From: Lepus europaeus | Lineage: Eukaryota > Chordata > Mammalia > Lagomorpha > Leporidae | Assembly: GCF_033115175.1 (NCBI RefSeq) | Contig: NC_084827.1 | Coordinates: forward strand, 62,867,201 to 62,931,200 | DNA length: 64,000 nucleotides | Direction of reading: 5' to 3' | In this document: positions 1 to 11,039 of the stretch, piece after piece | Layout: every line of letters begins with the position of its first letter | How positions within the stretch are numbered: position 1 is the first letter of the stretch | Translations under genes and position numbers: made by a program | The notes under the pieces: generated by a model | Told to the model about the DNA's origin: nothing | The model's input: the letters and a program-made list of their open reading frames with translations, nothing else | The model's database searches: none

Positions 1-414
1 TTAGAGGCCTGTGGATGTGGCTGCAATGAACTGGGAGCCCCTCGAGGCTTAGGGTGCAGCGGCCTGCAAGCTGTCCACCTCCTCACACCGCAGCTCCTCT
101 GAGCCCTATCCTTCCTCCCCCAGGCTTCAACCAGCGCATTGGAAAGCCAAAAGGGCCGCGGGACCCACCTGCCCAGTGGACCCAGGTGTGAGCGCGCCGG
201 CACCGGCCTGTTGCTCCATGGGCACCTTGGATTCTACTGGTGCCTCTGATGTGGCACGTGTGGTGAATGAGGACGCTGGGCCTGGATCACAATAAGAACT
301 TCTCAGGATGGGAAATGTGGGGGCTTAGCCCCCATGATGATAGCATTCAAAGCTTGAGGCCAAGGGTAGGTGGGGCTGCTCTCAGCCGATTCAAGAAAAT
401 GTGATAGGGCTCCC
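1..414. other. No gene seen
   Basis: Single-copy-looking sequence. A palindrome-like GGGGGCTTAGCCCCC lies at about 320-334. I see no splice-bounded coding segment. Confidence 0.5.
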
Positions 415-712
415 TCGTTGGACATCGGCATCCCATTTGGGCACAGGTTTGGGTCCCCACCACTCCACTCCCGATCCAGCTCCCTGCTGATGACCTGGAT
501 ATAGGAACGGAAGATGGCCCAGGTGCTTGGGCTCCTGCCACTCCCGTGGGTGACCCAGATGAAGCTCTTGGCTCTTGGCTTCCATCTGGCTCAGCCCTGG
601 CCATTGCAGCCATTTGGGGAGTGACCCAGTGGATGGAAGATCTCTGTCTCTCCCCCTACTCCTCTGTAACTCTGCCTTTCAAATAAATAAAAATAAAATG
701 TTTTTAAAAAGA
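415..712 (+). mobile_element. CSINE, 5' truncated
   Basis: Body from CATCGGCATCCCATTTGGGC to a TCAAATAAATAAAAATAAAA tail. The tRNA-like head is degraded. Confidence 0.8.
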
Positions 713-899
713 AAGAACGTGGGCACGGTTCCTGGGTTGTGAAGGGAAGGATGGACAGATGGACCTCCCAAGACTGCGCCTGCCTCACATAATGGACTGT
801 TCCATTCTCAGTATCTGAGCCTCCCAAGCACCCAAGGGACCCCATAGAGAAAGGGATGGACCCTCAGGGACCTCTAGCCACTTACATCCCAGTCAGGGG

Positions 900-1810
900 A
901 GCCATGGCCAGGCAGATTGGCCCCAGATAAACAGACCCACAGAGAAGCAGCCACACAGAAACTCACACAGACCATCAGAGGGCCAGTCCATGGCTGGTCA
1001 GATGGCTGCTCAGCCAGAGAGACAAACTAGCAAGCAGCGACACACACCAGTCCCACACAGACCAGCCAGAGAGACACCTGGACAGACAGAGCCCCTGGAA
1101 GACAGACCCTACTACTGGATGGGGCCCCTTCCTGGGCAGACTCTCAAACGTAAACATCCCCAGCTGGTCACACAGACATCGCAGCTGCACAGACCCTAAC
1201 CTGCCACCTGAGGCCTGCAAGACCTTCCTCGAAACCAGGCTGCCACTCCCAGATGGACAGATGCCAGCCACGCCGACAGAACCCTGACTGCACAACCAGC
1301 CAGCCTTCCAGACTCCCAACCAGCGAGACAGGTGCATCCCCCGGGGGGCGGATACACCCCTGCAACTACACAGAACCCACAATTGGGCAGATACGTTGAT
1401 GCTGATGCTGCTGGGCAGACAGACGGACGGACCCTCCCATAAGCATCTCGAGTTGGGCAGATCTTACGCTCTGCTAGCTGAACAGATGAAACAGATCAGC
1501 AGATCCTTCAGACAGACAAACAGACACCTACAGGCAGATAGACAAGTCCCCAGCCCTTCAGGGAGGTAGGCACCCTTTTGGATAGGTGGACCCTTATTGG
1601 ACAGGTGGCTCCCAGCTAGCCAGTGGCATAACCACCCTCAACCAGAGTCAGGGGGACCACTGTCTAGCTGAGTGGCCAGTTAGGTACCAAGCCAGGTGGA
1701 CAGACAGACTCCCGGCCGTGCAAACCCCAGCCAGACAGAAGGATCCCCAATCAGACCAATCCCTAGCTGCTTACACAGAATTGCCTCTGCAGTCCAGGAG
1801 GTGAGACGCT
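900..1810. repeat. Degenerate CAGACAGA/CAGCCAG-rich tract
   Basis: Low-complexity sequence dense in GACAGAC, CAGCCAG and ACACAGA words, like a decayed minisatellite. The open frames in it are compositional. No gene seen. Confidence 0.55.
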
Positions 1811-3134
1811 AAAGCAGAAATACTCCCAAACACTCCCAAACCCATGCCAGCTCCCTCTGTCTCCTGAGAGCAGGACCCACAGCTGTGGTTGATGGCTACC
1901 ATCTAGGGCTTAAGGCTGGGGCTGAACTGTTCGCAGTCCTTGGCTGTCCCATCTGATAGAGAGAGCCTTGGTGCACACTGGAAGAGAGTGTTCGGATCTA
2001 GGCGTCTCCTACAGGGTTCTGGATGCCTGTGAGCAGCAGGAGGGGCTGCTGCGCAGGGTGTGCTGGGAGCACGCTCTGACAGCTTGCACTGATCGGCTGC
2101 ACGGTGCCTCAGACACTGACCGGGGCCGGCGCAGCTGCATGAAGCTGGGTCACCTGGTCAGCACATACTTGAGTGAAGAGGGATTTTGTTTGCATTCAGA
2201 ACGAAGACCAGATTCTTGGCATGAGCTTCTCAGCATAGCCCAGAAGAGACTAAAATCCATAGACATGACCCCGCTTCTAAGCTCTGGAATACTCTGTTTT
2301 ACACAGTATGTATCAAAAGCAAAGGCCTGTTGGGACCATCCCCAAAGTGCATCCTTTTGCACCAGGGGTTTCGATCCCTCTGGGGACCTGGGTGACTCCC
2401 CCGAGATGGCACCTTTGCACCTGGCTCCAGCTCCAGGGTCAGCCAGATCCCTTCTGAGGCCAAACCAGGTCTCTCTGGTACCCGAAAGCTGCTGAGGCTC
2501 CCCATGGTGTCTTCCCACCGGAGAGGTTTGTCCCAGCTGGCACATGACACAGCAGGGTTAGAACTGTGCACAAGGCATGTTGGCAAGTTATGAATTGTGT
2601 TATGAGTTATGCATTGTGCTATTGTTTGGTCCTGAGAAATTCCATCAGTTTTGGGTACCTGGGAGTAAAGAAAAAAAATTGAATTTCTACACCTGATCAT
2701 CCCTGGTGGAGAGATCTCCCAGAGCCTAGTCCCGGGGCTTCGCCAGGCTCCCCCTGGGACATGCTGTGTCCTTTCCCTTCAACATGGCCATGAATCACAG
2801 ACAGAAGAGATGGAACAGGGTCCTTCCCTAGGAAGACAGTCCTCAGGAAGTGTGTGTTGAATGAATAAGCGATTTCTTTTGCGCTGTTGCTAGTATGCCA
2901 CATTTATGGTCCCACGCCTCACATCTCTGGTATGATCCCTGAAACGACTCCAAGAGAGCCAGGAGTCTTCAGAGACATCGGCACCAGAGTTGTATGATGC
3001 ACCATGTGCTGGCAGTCACGCATGTTCCGGTGCTCCTTGGCCTTGTCCCCACTCTGCCCTGCTTGCAGAACTTCCTCCTTGCACCTGCACTTGGGGGGCA
3101 TTTTCTCTATTAATAATAATGCAGAGATGTACAT
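1811..3134. other. No recognised gene or repeat
   Basis: An open frame of 175 codons on the plus strand at 1968-2495 has no domain I recognise. I do not call it a gene. An alternating GTTATGAATTGTGTTATG patch lies near 2590. Confidence 0.4.
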
Positions 3135-3161
3135 GCAAGGGTACTTCAAACAGTGCGTAGA

Positions 3162-3460
3162 GGGGCTGGCCTCATGGCGGAGCAGGTTTAGCTGTCGCCT
3201 ACAACATCCACATATGGGTGCCAGTTGGAGTCCTGGCTGTTCCACTTCTGTTCCAGTTCCCTGCTAATTCCCCTGGCAAAGCAATGGAAGACGGCTCAAG
3301 TGCATAGACACTGCCAGCCACATAAGAGACCCGGAAGAAGCTCCTGGCTTCAGTCTGGCTCAGCCCTGGCCATTGCGGCTATCTGGGAAGTGAGCCAGTG
3401 GTTGGAAGATCTCTCTGTCTCTCCCTCTCTTGTAATTCTGCCTTTCAAATTAATAAATAG
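3162..3460 (+). mobile_element. CSINE
   Basis: Head AGGGGCTGGCCTCATGGCGG to tail CAAATTAATAAATAG. It lies inside the inverted-terminus element. Confidence 0.88.
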
Positions 3461-3722
3461 GAGCCGGCACTGTGGTGTAGCCAGTAAAGCCGCTGCCTGC
3501 AGTGCCAGCATCCCATATGGGTGCCAGTTCGAGTCCTAGATGTTCCACTTCCAATTCCTCTCCCTGCTAATGCACCTGGGAAAAGCAGCAGAAGGTGGCC
3601 CAAGTGCTTGGGCTCCTCCCACCCATTTGGGAGACCCAGAAGAAGCTCCAGGCTCCTGGCTTTGGCCTGGCTCAATCCTAGCCTATGTGGCCATTTGGGG
3701 AGTGAACCAGCGGATGGAAGAC

Positions 3723-3758
<36 letters not shown>

Positions 3759-3834
3759 GCCTCTCCTCTCTCTAACTTTGACTTTCAAGTAAAGTAAATA
3801 AATTTTTTTAAAAAGATTTCAAATAAATAAGTAA
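3461..3834 (+). mobile_element. CSINE inserted in the tail of the previous one
   Basis: Head GAGCCGGCACTGTGGTGTAG, long CT-rich run, tail AAGTAAAGTAAATAAA. The neighbour's tail motif TTTCAAATAAATAAG recurs at its 3' side, as expected for a target duplication. Confidence 0.85.
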
Positions 3835-4062
3835 ATATCTGAAAAAGTTTTTATGAAAAACAAGTGCATAGAAAATGAAGTCAAGAGGTAAGTTTATCAC
3901 GGTGCAAAAAATGTTGCAATCCATGCATAGGAGAGGTTCAAACAGTTCATAGAAAATATGTATAATGGAAAAACAATGCATGGATCTTGAAAATTTTTGC
4001 ATCAAAATAAACGTATCTTCATTTAATTTTTTTTTCATGCCTGTTTTGAAGTGCGCTGACCC

Positions 4063-5374
4063 ATTTTCATTTGTGTGGGTATCTATTATGATTGGTCTGC
4101 AAAAGGAAGCTGTCTGGGGCAAAAGGCAATAAGAATGAGAAGAGCAGTCTGTGATGTGCAGGAGCAGTGCCCTGGTATCTCGTGTGTCACAGCCCTGCTC
4201 CAACCTGACGGATCAAGCCAAGATCCAGCCCCTTTGGTGCTTGCCTCTGAGCGTGGACAGAGCAAGTGGACTCAACATGCCCATGCTGACTGCTCTGGGG
4301 GGCAACAGCTGCCTCGCCTTCCTCCCACCTTCTACACCATACCTCCCACAGGTGCGCCCCTGCTCCCCACCAGCACTCAATCCAGGGACACACTGAGACC
4401 CTCAGACACTCCCCAGGTCCCCTAACCCGCTGCAAGCCCTCATCCCAGCAGGGGCTCATTCCCACACAGCCTCATGAAGCAAGAGCTCCTGGCTCCCCAT
4501 GGGATGGAGTCTCCCTCTCTGCAGGGAGGAACAAACCCAGTGTGTTTACCTACAGGTGTGCTTGCATGGCTTCTGATGGGAGAAGGGGAGATGTGGCTAA
4601 GCCACGTTACACCAAGCTGCTTTCCCAGCATGTTGTTCCAGTTTATACTCCCAGTAGCTGCAGAACCTGCTCTGTCTTCCTGCCAGAATTTTCGAGATCA
4701 AATGAAATGAAACAATGTGTTGTAGATCTGGGCAGAGTCAGCCCTGGTTACTGAGGGTGGTATCCAAGTGAAGCAGATGTGATGTTTCAAACATCATCGC
4801 TCCACATTCTCTCATTCATTCCACACGAACTGTGTCCTGTCATGTGGCTTGGAGAATGGATCAGTGAGTGAAAAAATGTTGAAGTTTCTGCTCTAACTAA
4901 ATGCCCATAATAGCTGGGATTGGGCCAGGACAAAGCCAAGAACGTGGAACTCATTGTTGGTCTTCTACATGGGTGGCAGGGAGCCAAGGTACGTGGGCTG
5001 TCACCTGCTGCCTCCCAAGGGGCCCGTTAGCAGGAAGGTGGGTGAGCAGAGCTGCAGCTCCAACCCAGGGGCCCCGATGTGCGATACCGCCATTCTTCTT
5101 AACTGCTGTGCCCAAGCCACCCCTGAAGCTTCAAGTTTTAAATGACCATCGAGGTCACAGGCTCATAGCCAAGTGTAATCTTTTTCTCCGTGATAACATT
5201 CGTATGCTGTGTCATTTTTCCGTTGGGGTGTTCATCCTCTTCTTTGAAAAGGTCCCTTGCATGTTGAGAACAGGGGTCACCATCACTTTTATCTCAAGGG
5301 TAGTGGGAGTCAGCACTTAAGAGGTGTGAACACTTGTAAGCTTTTGCCCTTTTATCCACTTAGAAGCATTTATT
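4063..5374. other. No gene seen
   Basis: Single-copy-looking sequence with several open frames of 60-140 codons on both strands, none with a recognisable domain. Confidence 0.4.
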
Positions 5375-5710
5375 TGGCTGATGCTGTGGTGTAGTGGATT
5401 AAGCCACCACCTGCAGTCCTGGCCACCCATAGGGACTCCGATTTGAGTCCCGGCTGCTCCATTCTGATCCAGCTCCCTGCTAATATGCCTGGGAAAGCAG
5501 TAGAGGATAGCCCAAGTGTTTGGGTCCCTGCACCCACAAGGGAGACCTGGAAGAAGCTCCTGGCTCCTGGCTTCAGCCTGTCCCAACCCTGGCCATTTGG
5601 GGAGTGAACCAGTGGATGGAAGACTCCCCTGACCCTCTCTGTCTCTGTTCTCTCTCTCTGTATGTAACTCTGACTCCAAATAAATAAAATAAATCCTTTT
5701 TTTTTTAAAG
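5375..5710 (+). mobile_element. CSINE
   Basis: GGCTGATGCTGTGGTGTAG head to AAATAAATAAAATAAATCC tail. Confidence 0.88.
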
Positions 5711-6034
5711 TGATGAAGACAAATTTTTAGAAAAAAAAAGAAGGAAGCATTTCTTCTCCAAAAATAACCAAGAGTTCAACAGTGTGCATTAAAGAAAAAA
5801 GGAACAACCAATGTTTACAGATGAAAACTGTTTCAAGAAACAAGCAACAAGCCTGCAATGTAACACTGAGAGAAAGGAGTCAAATGCAAACTAGCTATGT
5901 GATAGCAACCACAGCAAAGTAGCCAACAGTCTCATGCAAATAACCTCTTCCTGGAAAAATGAAAACAACCATTGTTAGAGATCCTCCCAAAGATGGACAG
6001 TGAATTAGACGAACCAGGAGCAGGCCTGGAGGTG
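5711..6034. other. A-rich intergenic sequence
   Basis: No gene or repeat that I can name. Confidence 0.4.
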
Positions 6035-6285
6035 AACATGCCCAGGCTCCCACGTTGGGGTGCTTCCACTCACATCCTGGCCCTGCTTCCTGCTCATGCG
6101 TACTCTGGGAGGCAGTGGGTGACGGTTGACGTCCTTGGGTCTCTACTACCCATGTAGGAGACCCGGACTGAATTCTCAGCTCAGAGCTTTGCCCTGGCCC
6201 AGCCCCAGCTCCTGTGGGAATTTGGGGAATGAACCAGCTAATGGGAAATCTCTCTGCCTTGCAAATAAATACATTTTAAGAAATG
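6035..6285 (+). mobile_element. CSINE, diverged
   Basis: Old copy: CAGGCTCCCACGTTGGGGTG to GCAAATAAATACATTTTAAG; most of the body is recognisable. Confidence 0.7.
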
Positions 6286-6911
6286 AACCAGGAGACAGAA
6301 GGGAGAGAGGTAGAAGCGAGGAGGGCAGAGGGTTCCTGGGTCCTTGGGGAAGAGGTGCTCACTGCATGTAGTCCCCAGCACCTAGGAAAGCTGCAAAGGG
6401 AATTCTGCCACCCGGAGCTACACCCAGCCTCAGCCGCCACCGGACAACTTCATGATCTATATCATGGCTCTCCCTGACTTTAATTTTCATTTTTCTCTGG
6501 ATTGACTCTACCTCTGGTCATTCTTTTTATTTGGCCACATCGTGAATCATAGTGAGATGATTAAAACTCTAAAACTTTTCATTCAAGAGTCCCCCATACT
6601 GTGATCACCCCCCCACACACACACATACAGTCTAGAACACAGCAGGGGACAAGGGGAGATAGCGGGCGGCTTCCTGCTGGGCCCCACTAAGTTTGGAAAC
6701 GCTCCAGTCAGAGGAACTTCTTGGGCACAGCCTGTTTGTGGCTTTGGTCCTACCCCCACGCCAGGTCAGGAAGGTGGCAAACACTTGCTCAGGGCTGTGC
6801 TGAGCAGGTGCTAGGCCTCTCAATACTCAGGAGCCCAGGGTTAGAGTCCACAGGCCTGAAAACATCATTTGCAGAAGTCAAAGAGATGGTTTCTTCTTTT
6901 CTTTAAAAGTC
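6286..6911. other. No gene seen
   Basis: Intergenic sequence with a short (AC)n run near 6610. Confidence 0.4.
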
Positions 6912-7205
6912 TCTGTGGCTTAAGCCACCACCTACAGTGCCAACATCCCATATGGGCACCAGTTCAAGTCCTGGCTGCTCCACTTCTGATCCAGCTCTCT
7001 GCTATGGCCTGGGAAAGCAGTAGAAGATGGCCCAAGTCCTTGGGCCCCTGCACCCACCTGAGAGACCCGGAAGAAGCTCCTGGCTCCTGGCTTTATATCG
7101 GCTCAGCATTCTAAATAGTCACTATTGCAGTGGGCTTGAACTAGGGCATAGAAGATCTCTCCATCTCTGTAACTCTGCCTCTCAGATAAATTAAAAAAAA
7201 CATTA
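6912..7205 (+). mobile_element. CSINE, 5' truncated
   Basis: Starts at TCTGTGGCTTAAGCCACCAC, lacks the GGGGCCGGC head and ends TCAGATAAATTAAAAAAAAC. Confidence 0.85.
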
Positions 7206-7273
7206 AAAAATACAATCAGCTAGGGAGCCTGGAGGAGTGCAGAGCGTGGCAGGAGGTCGAACATCTCACCCGT

Positions 7274-7647
7274 GGGGCCAGTGTTGTGGCTCAGTAGGTT
7301 AAGCTGCCATTTGCCACACTGGCATCCCATATGGGACCACCAGTTTGAGTACCTACTGCTCTGCTTCTGGTCCTGCTCCCTGCTGTTGTACTGGGCAGTG
7401 GAGGATGGCCTGGGTGTTTGGGCTTCTGTCTGGAGTTGTGCTAACCTGAAGCCAGGAGCCAGGAGATTCTTCTGGGTCTCCCATGCGGGTGCAGGGGCTC
7501 AAAGACTTGGGCCATCTTTTACTGCTTTCCCATGCCACAGCAGAGAGCTGGATCAGAAGTGGAGCAGCCGAGACTCAAACCGGCGCCCATATGGGATGCC
7601 AGCACTGCAGGTGGTGGCTTTACCCAGTATGCCACAGCGCTGGCCCC
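7274..7647. mobile_element. Two partial CSINEs fused in opposite orientation
   Basis: The 5' half of a plus-strand SINE (7274 to about 7425, head GGGGCCAGTGTTGTGG) is followed directly by most of a minus-strand SINE (about 7440-7647, ending GCGCTGGCCCC). The arms are complementary, so a transcript could fold into a hairpin. Confidence 0.8.
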
Positions 7648-7744
7648 TCCAGCATCTTAACTGCTCACCAGATACCTGCTCCTTTCTTTTGTTTTTGGGA
7701 TATGACATGGGCCGATCAGAGGCATGCTCACACTCATGGAGGAT

Positions 7745-8080
7745 GTTGTGTTAGTTTCTTGCTGCTGCCATAGCAAATTACCACAGAGTCAGTGCTTAAA
7801 ACGGCAGCTATTGTCTTACTCTTCTGGAAGTCAGAAGTCTGTGCCAGGCTCCCTGGCTCGGCCAAGGTCAGCTGTATTCCCTTGGGAGGCCCCAGGGGAG
7901 CATCTGCTCCCTGCCTTGGCTTGTGGCCGGTTCTTCCGTCTCCAAGGCCACTGCATGGCGTCTTCCAATCCTTCGATTGCAGATGGCTTCTGTCATCACC
8001 TCTCCGCTAACTCTGATTTTCTGCTGCCCTCTTCCAAGCTGAGGATGCTTGTGGTCCATGGGGTGCACCTGAATGACCCC
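7745..8080 (+). repeat. Old dispersed mammalian repeat, copy 1
   Basis: GTGTTAGTTTCTTGCTGCTG, CCATAGCAAATTACCACAG and CTGGAAGTCAGAAGTC match, in the same order, the pattern at 31255-31440. The family looks ancient and widespread; I do not name it. Confidence 0.5.
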
Positions 8081-8547
8081 AGACGACCTGAAAGCCAGCC
8101 CATCTGCAGCCTTCGTTCCATCTGCAGCCTGAGGTTCCCTTCTGCTGTATTTCCCAAACACATTCATGAGTTCGCAGGAGCTGACGGCGACACGCCTGGA
8201 GGGCCAATATCTTGCCAACCATACACCAGAGCCCCGTCATCACGTAACCTGCACAAAGACACGCTCTTTGTCAGCCATTCCATTGGGCACCCAGGGACTG
8301 TGGGACGGATGCATGGTCCCTGCCTCCCACCCCTTCCCTTGCTGGCATAGCTTAGATCCCATCAGCACAGTGAATGTGCCAGTCACAGCCTAACATGGCT
8401 GCCCCGTTTTCTTGCCCCTGCCCCTAACTGCAGGCTGGAGTTAGGCGATCCAGCTCCGGTCTCCCACCCAGGGCAGTGAGTCCTGGTAAAGAGCTTCAGC
8501 CTGAAAGACAGGTAGGTGATGGGACTGTGGATGTGTGAGGAGACTTC
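8081..8547. other. No gene seen
   Basis: Unique-looking sequence after the old repeat. The 208-codon open frame at 7724-8350 crosses the repeat and has no domain. Confidence 0.4.
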
Positions 8548-8560
8548 AAAAAGCTCCCAG

Positions 8561-8617
8561 GACCTCTCTTTGTAACTCTTTCAATAAATAAAATAAATCT
8601 TAAAAAAAAAAAAAAAA
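8561..8617 (+). mobile_element. Very short 5'-truncated CSINE with target duplication
   Basis: Only the last 57 bp of a SINE (TTGTAACTCTTTCAATAAAT to poly(A)) lies between perfect 13-bp copies of AAAAAGCTCCCAG at 8548-8560 and 8618-8630. Confidence 0.85.
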
Positions 8618-8632
8618 AAAAAGCTCCCAGGT

Positions 8633-9307
8633 TGGGGGCCAGTGCTGTTGCATAGCAAGTAAAGCCTCCTCCTGCAATGCCAGCATCCAATATGGGTGCC
8701 GGTTCGAGTCATGACTGCTCCACTTTTTTTTTTTTTTTTTTTTTTTGACGGGCAGAGTGGACAGTGAGAGAGAGACAGAGAGTAAGGTCTTCCTTTGCTG
8801 TTGGTTCACTCTCCAATGGCCACCGTGGCCGGCGTGCTGCAGCCAGCGCACCGCGCTGACCCGACGCCAGGAGCCAGGTGCTTCTCCTGGTCTCCCATGG
8901 GGTGCAGGGCCCAAGGACTTGGGCCATCCTCCACTGCACTCCCTGGCCACAGCAGAGAGCTGGCCTGGAAGAGGGGCAACCGGGACAGAATCCGGCGCCC
9001 CGACCGGGACTAGAACCTGGGGTGCTGGAGCCGCAAGCGGAGGATTAGCCTATTGAGCTGCGGCGCCGGCCGGCTGTTCCACTTCTGATCCAGCTCTCTG
9101 CTATGGCCTGGGAAAGCAGTGGAAGACGGCCCACATCCTTGGGCCCCTGCATCTGCGTGGAAGACCTGGAAGAAGCTCTTGGCTCCTGGCTTTGGAACAG
9201 CACAGCTCCGGCCATTGTGGCCATTTGGGGAGTGAATCAGCAGATGTTAGACCTTTCTCTCTGTCCCTCCCTCTCTGTGTAACTCTGCCTCTCAAATAAA
9301 TAAAAAT
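8633..9307 (+). mobile_element. CSINE interrupted by a younger SINE
   Basis: Plus-oriented host SINE: 8633-8724 (GGGGGCCAGTGCTGTTGC…) and 9073-9307 (…TCAAATAAATAAAAATAAA), separated by the minus-strand SINE at 8725-9072. Confidence 0.88.
8725..9072 (-). mobile_element. Young CSINE nested in an older CSINE
   Basis: T22 tail, GACGGGCAGAGTGGACAG, and head ending CGGCGCCGGCC. GACTGCTCCACT and GGCTGTTCCACT flank it as a slightly diverged target duplication. The CAGAGTGGACAGTGAGAG form marks a distinct, younger subfamily. Confidence 0.9.
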
Positions 9308-9324
9308 AAAATTTCTCTCTTTTT

Positions 9325-9682
9325 TATTTTTATTTTTTATTTTTTTAAATTTTTTGACAGGCAGAGTGGACAGAGAGAGAGAGAGACAGAAAGAAAGTCT
9401 TCCTTTGCCGTTGGTTCACCCTCCAATGGCCGCCGCGGCCAGCGCGCTGTGGCCGGCGCACCGCGCTGATCCGAAGGCAGGAGCCACGTGCTTCTCCTGG
9501 TCTCCAATGGGGTGCAGGGCCCAAGGACTTGGGCCATCCTCAACTGCACTCCCAGGCCATAGCAGAGAGCTGGCCTGGAAGAGGGGCAACCGGGATAGAA
9601 TCTGGCGCCCCGACTGGGACTAGAACCTGGTGTGCCGGTGCCGCTAGGCGGAGGATTAGCCTGTTGAGCTAAGGCGCCGGCC
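9325..9682 (-). mobile_element. Young CSINE with target duplication
   Basis: GACAGGCAGAGTGGACAG to AAGGCGCCGGCC, flanked by AAATTTCTCTCTTTTT copies at about 9308-9324 and 9683-9698. It inserted at the tail end of the preceding SINE. Confidence 0.9.
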
Positions 9683-9699
9683 AAATTTCTCTCTTTTTA

Positions 9700-10165
9700 A
9701 AAAGCTCCTGGCAAAATGGAAGTCAGAGGTACAGTAATTTTGGCGCAAAATTTTCAAAACCCAAGCATAGTTTTTTTTTTTTTTTTTAAGATTTATTTAT
9801 TTGAAAGGCAGAGTTACAGAGAAGCGGAGGCAGAGGCAGAGGCAGAGAGAGAGGTCTTCCATTCCACTGGTTCACTCCCCAGATGGCGGCAATGGCTGGA
9901 GCTACAACGATCAAAGCTGGGAGCAGGAGCTTCCTTCAGATCCCCTATGAGGTTGTAGGGACCCAAGGACTTGGACCACCTTCTATTGCTTTCCTAGGTT
10001 ATAACAGAGAGCTGGATTGGAAGTGGAGCAGCCGGGTCTCGAACCGGCACCCATATAGGATGCCAGCACTGCAGGCTACGACTTTACCGGCTATTCCACA
10101 GCACTGGTCCCCAAGTGTAGCTTTTTCTTGATGTCTGTTTTCCGTGAACTTTTTGAATATCTTGT
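9700..10165. mobile_element. Inverted-terminus repeat element, copy 2, interrupted by a SINE
   Basis: AGCTCCTGGCAAAATGGAAG and TTGGCGCAAAATTTTC lie left of the SINE. CTTGATGTCTGTTTTCCGTG and AACTTTTTGAATATC lie right of it. Same family as the elements at 3135 and 10651. Confidence 0.55.
9771..10110 (-). mobile_element. CSINE
   Basis: Poly(T), AAGATTTATTTATTTGAAAG to CACAGCACTGGTCC; flanks CCAAGCATAG and CCAAGTGTAG are a diverged target duplication. Confidence 0.88.
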
Positions 10166-10650
10166 CTCTTGTTGAATGTATTTCAAAAAAATCTTTTTTT
10201 TTAATGCCTAAATACACTCATGCTTTAATTCTATTTCCCACAAACACATTGAAATCCTCTCATGAGATAACTGTGAGGTAGGGCTGGAGGGCTGGCCATG
10301 GGGGGATAGAGGAGGCAAGGAGAGTAGAGCTGTGGGGGGCAAAGCCAACCGGGGTACAGCAGGACTGCCTGGGTCCCTCGAGTCAGTGGCCAGCTCCAGG
10401 GTGGCCTGGCCCCCTTGTCCCTGTCCCCAGGTGCCCAGCACTAGTGCTGCCTCAGGGGACACAAGCCAGGCCTGACACCTGGTGCTCCTGCAGGGCGGTC
10501 CCTTGAGTCCTCCCCCACTTTCTGGAAGCCTTCCCTCGTCTTTCTAAGATGTTCTTCTCCCAGCCCACGCAGGGAGCTTCCTCCTGTTGTTTCCCATTCT
10601 CGCCCCTGGGCCACCGTCCTGGGTCGTGGGCCATCGCCAGGCTCACACAC
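10166..10650. other. No gene seen
   Basis: Unique-looking sequence. It has open frames on the minus strand of under 100 codons with no domain. Confidence 0.4.
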
Positions 10651-10862
10651 ATGCAAGGGAGTCTGGAAAAGTTCGCAGGAGATGGAATTAAAAGACGAGT
10701 TTAGGTGCAAAAACAAAAAACAAAACTTGAAATTCATGCACAGGCAAGGTTTTCAAAAAGTTCCTGCAAAACGGGTATTATGAAAAACCCAAGCATGGAC
10801 TTGAAACATTTTTTGCACAAAAATAAACTTATCTTTTAATTTCATTTTCCACGGCCTTTTTT
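10651..10862. mobile_element. Inverted-terminus repeat element, copy 3 (uninterrupted)
   Basis: Left arm TGGAAAAGTTCGCAGGAGAT, GGAATTAAAAGACGAG, TTAGGTGCAAAAA. The right arm is its reverse complement: TTTTTGCACAAAAATAAAC, TTATCTTTTAATTTC, ATTTTCCACGG. About 50-bp arms, total near 210 bp, non-coding. Confidence 0.65.
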
Positions 10863-11039
10863 TGTTTTTTTTAAATAATTTTTTATTAACATAGAGTCCT
10901 GAAACTTTTAAAAGTCACCTGACAGGCAGATGTACACGCAAACTAAAATACGTTTTTCGGGACAATTTCTCCTTTCAACTGGAGAAGCGTTGCGTATTTT
11001 TCACCGCTTTTATTTTTTTTCCAAGGACCTGGTGTCCTG

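Larger units (their letters stand above)
3135..4062. mobile_element. Inverted-terminus repeat element, copy 1, interrupted by two SINEs
   Basis: Starts GGGTACTTCAAACAGT (about 3139). After the SINEs it continues at 3835-4062 with AAAAAGTTTTTATG, GGTAAGTTTATC and GTGCAAAAAATG, then the reverse-complement arm TTTTGCATCAAAATAAACG and TTTTGAAGTGC. Palindromic, no coding frame; resembles a mariner-type non-autonomous element. Confidence 0.6.

Noticed and set aside
1968..2495. 175-codon plus-strand frame
   Set aside because: No recognisable domain, no splice context, and comparable frames occur on the opposite strand. Kept as unknown sequence.
7724..8350. 208-codon plus-strand frame
   Set aside because: It runs through an old dispersed repeat and has no domain.
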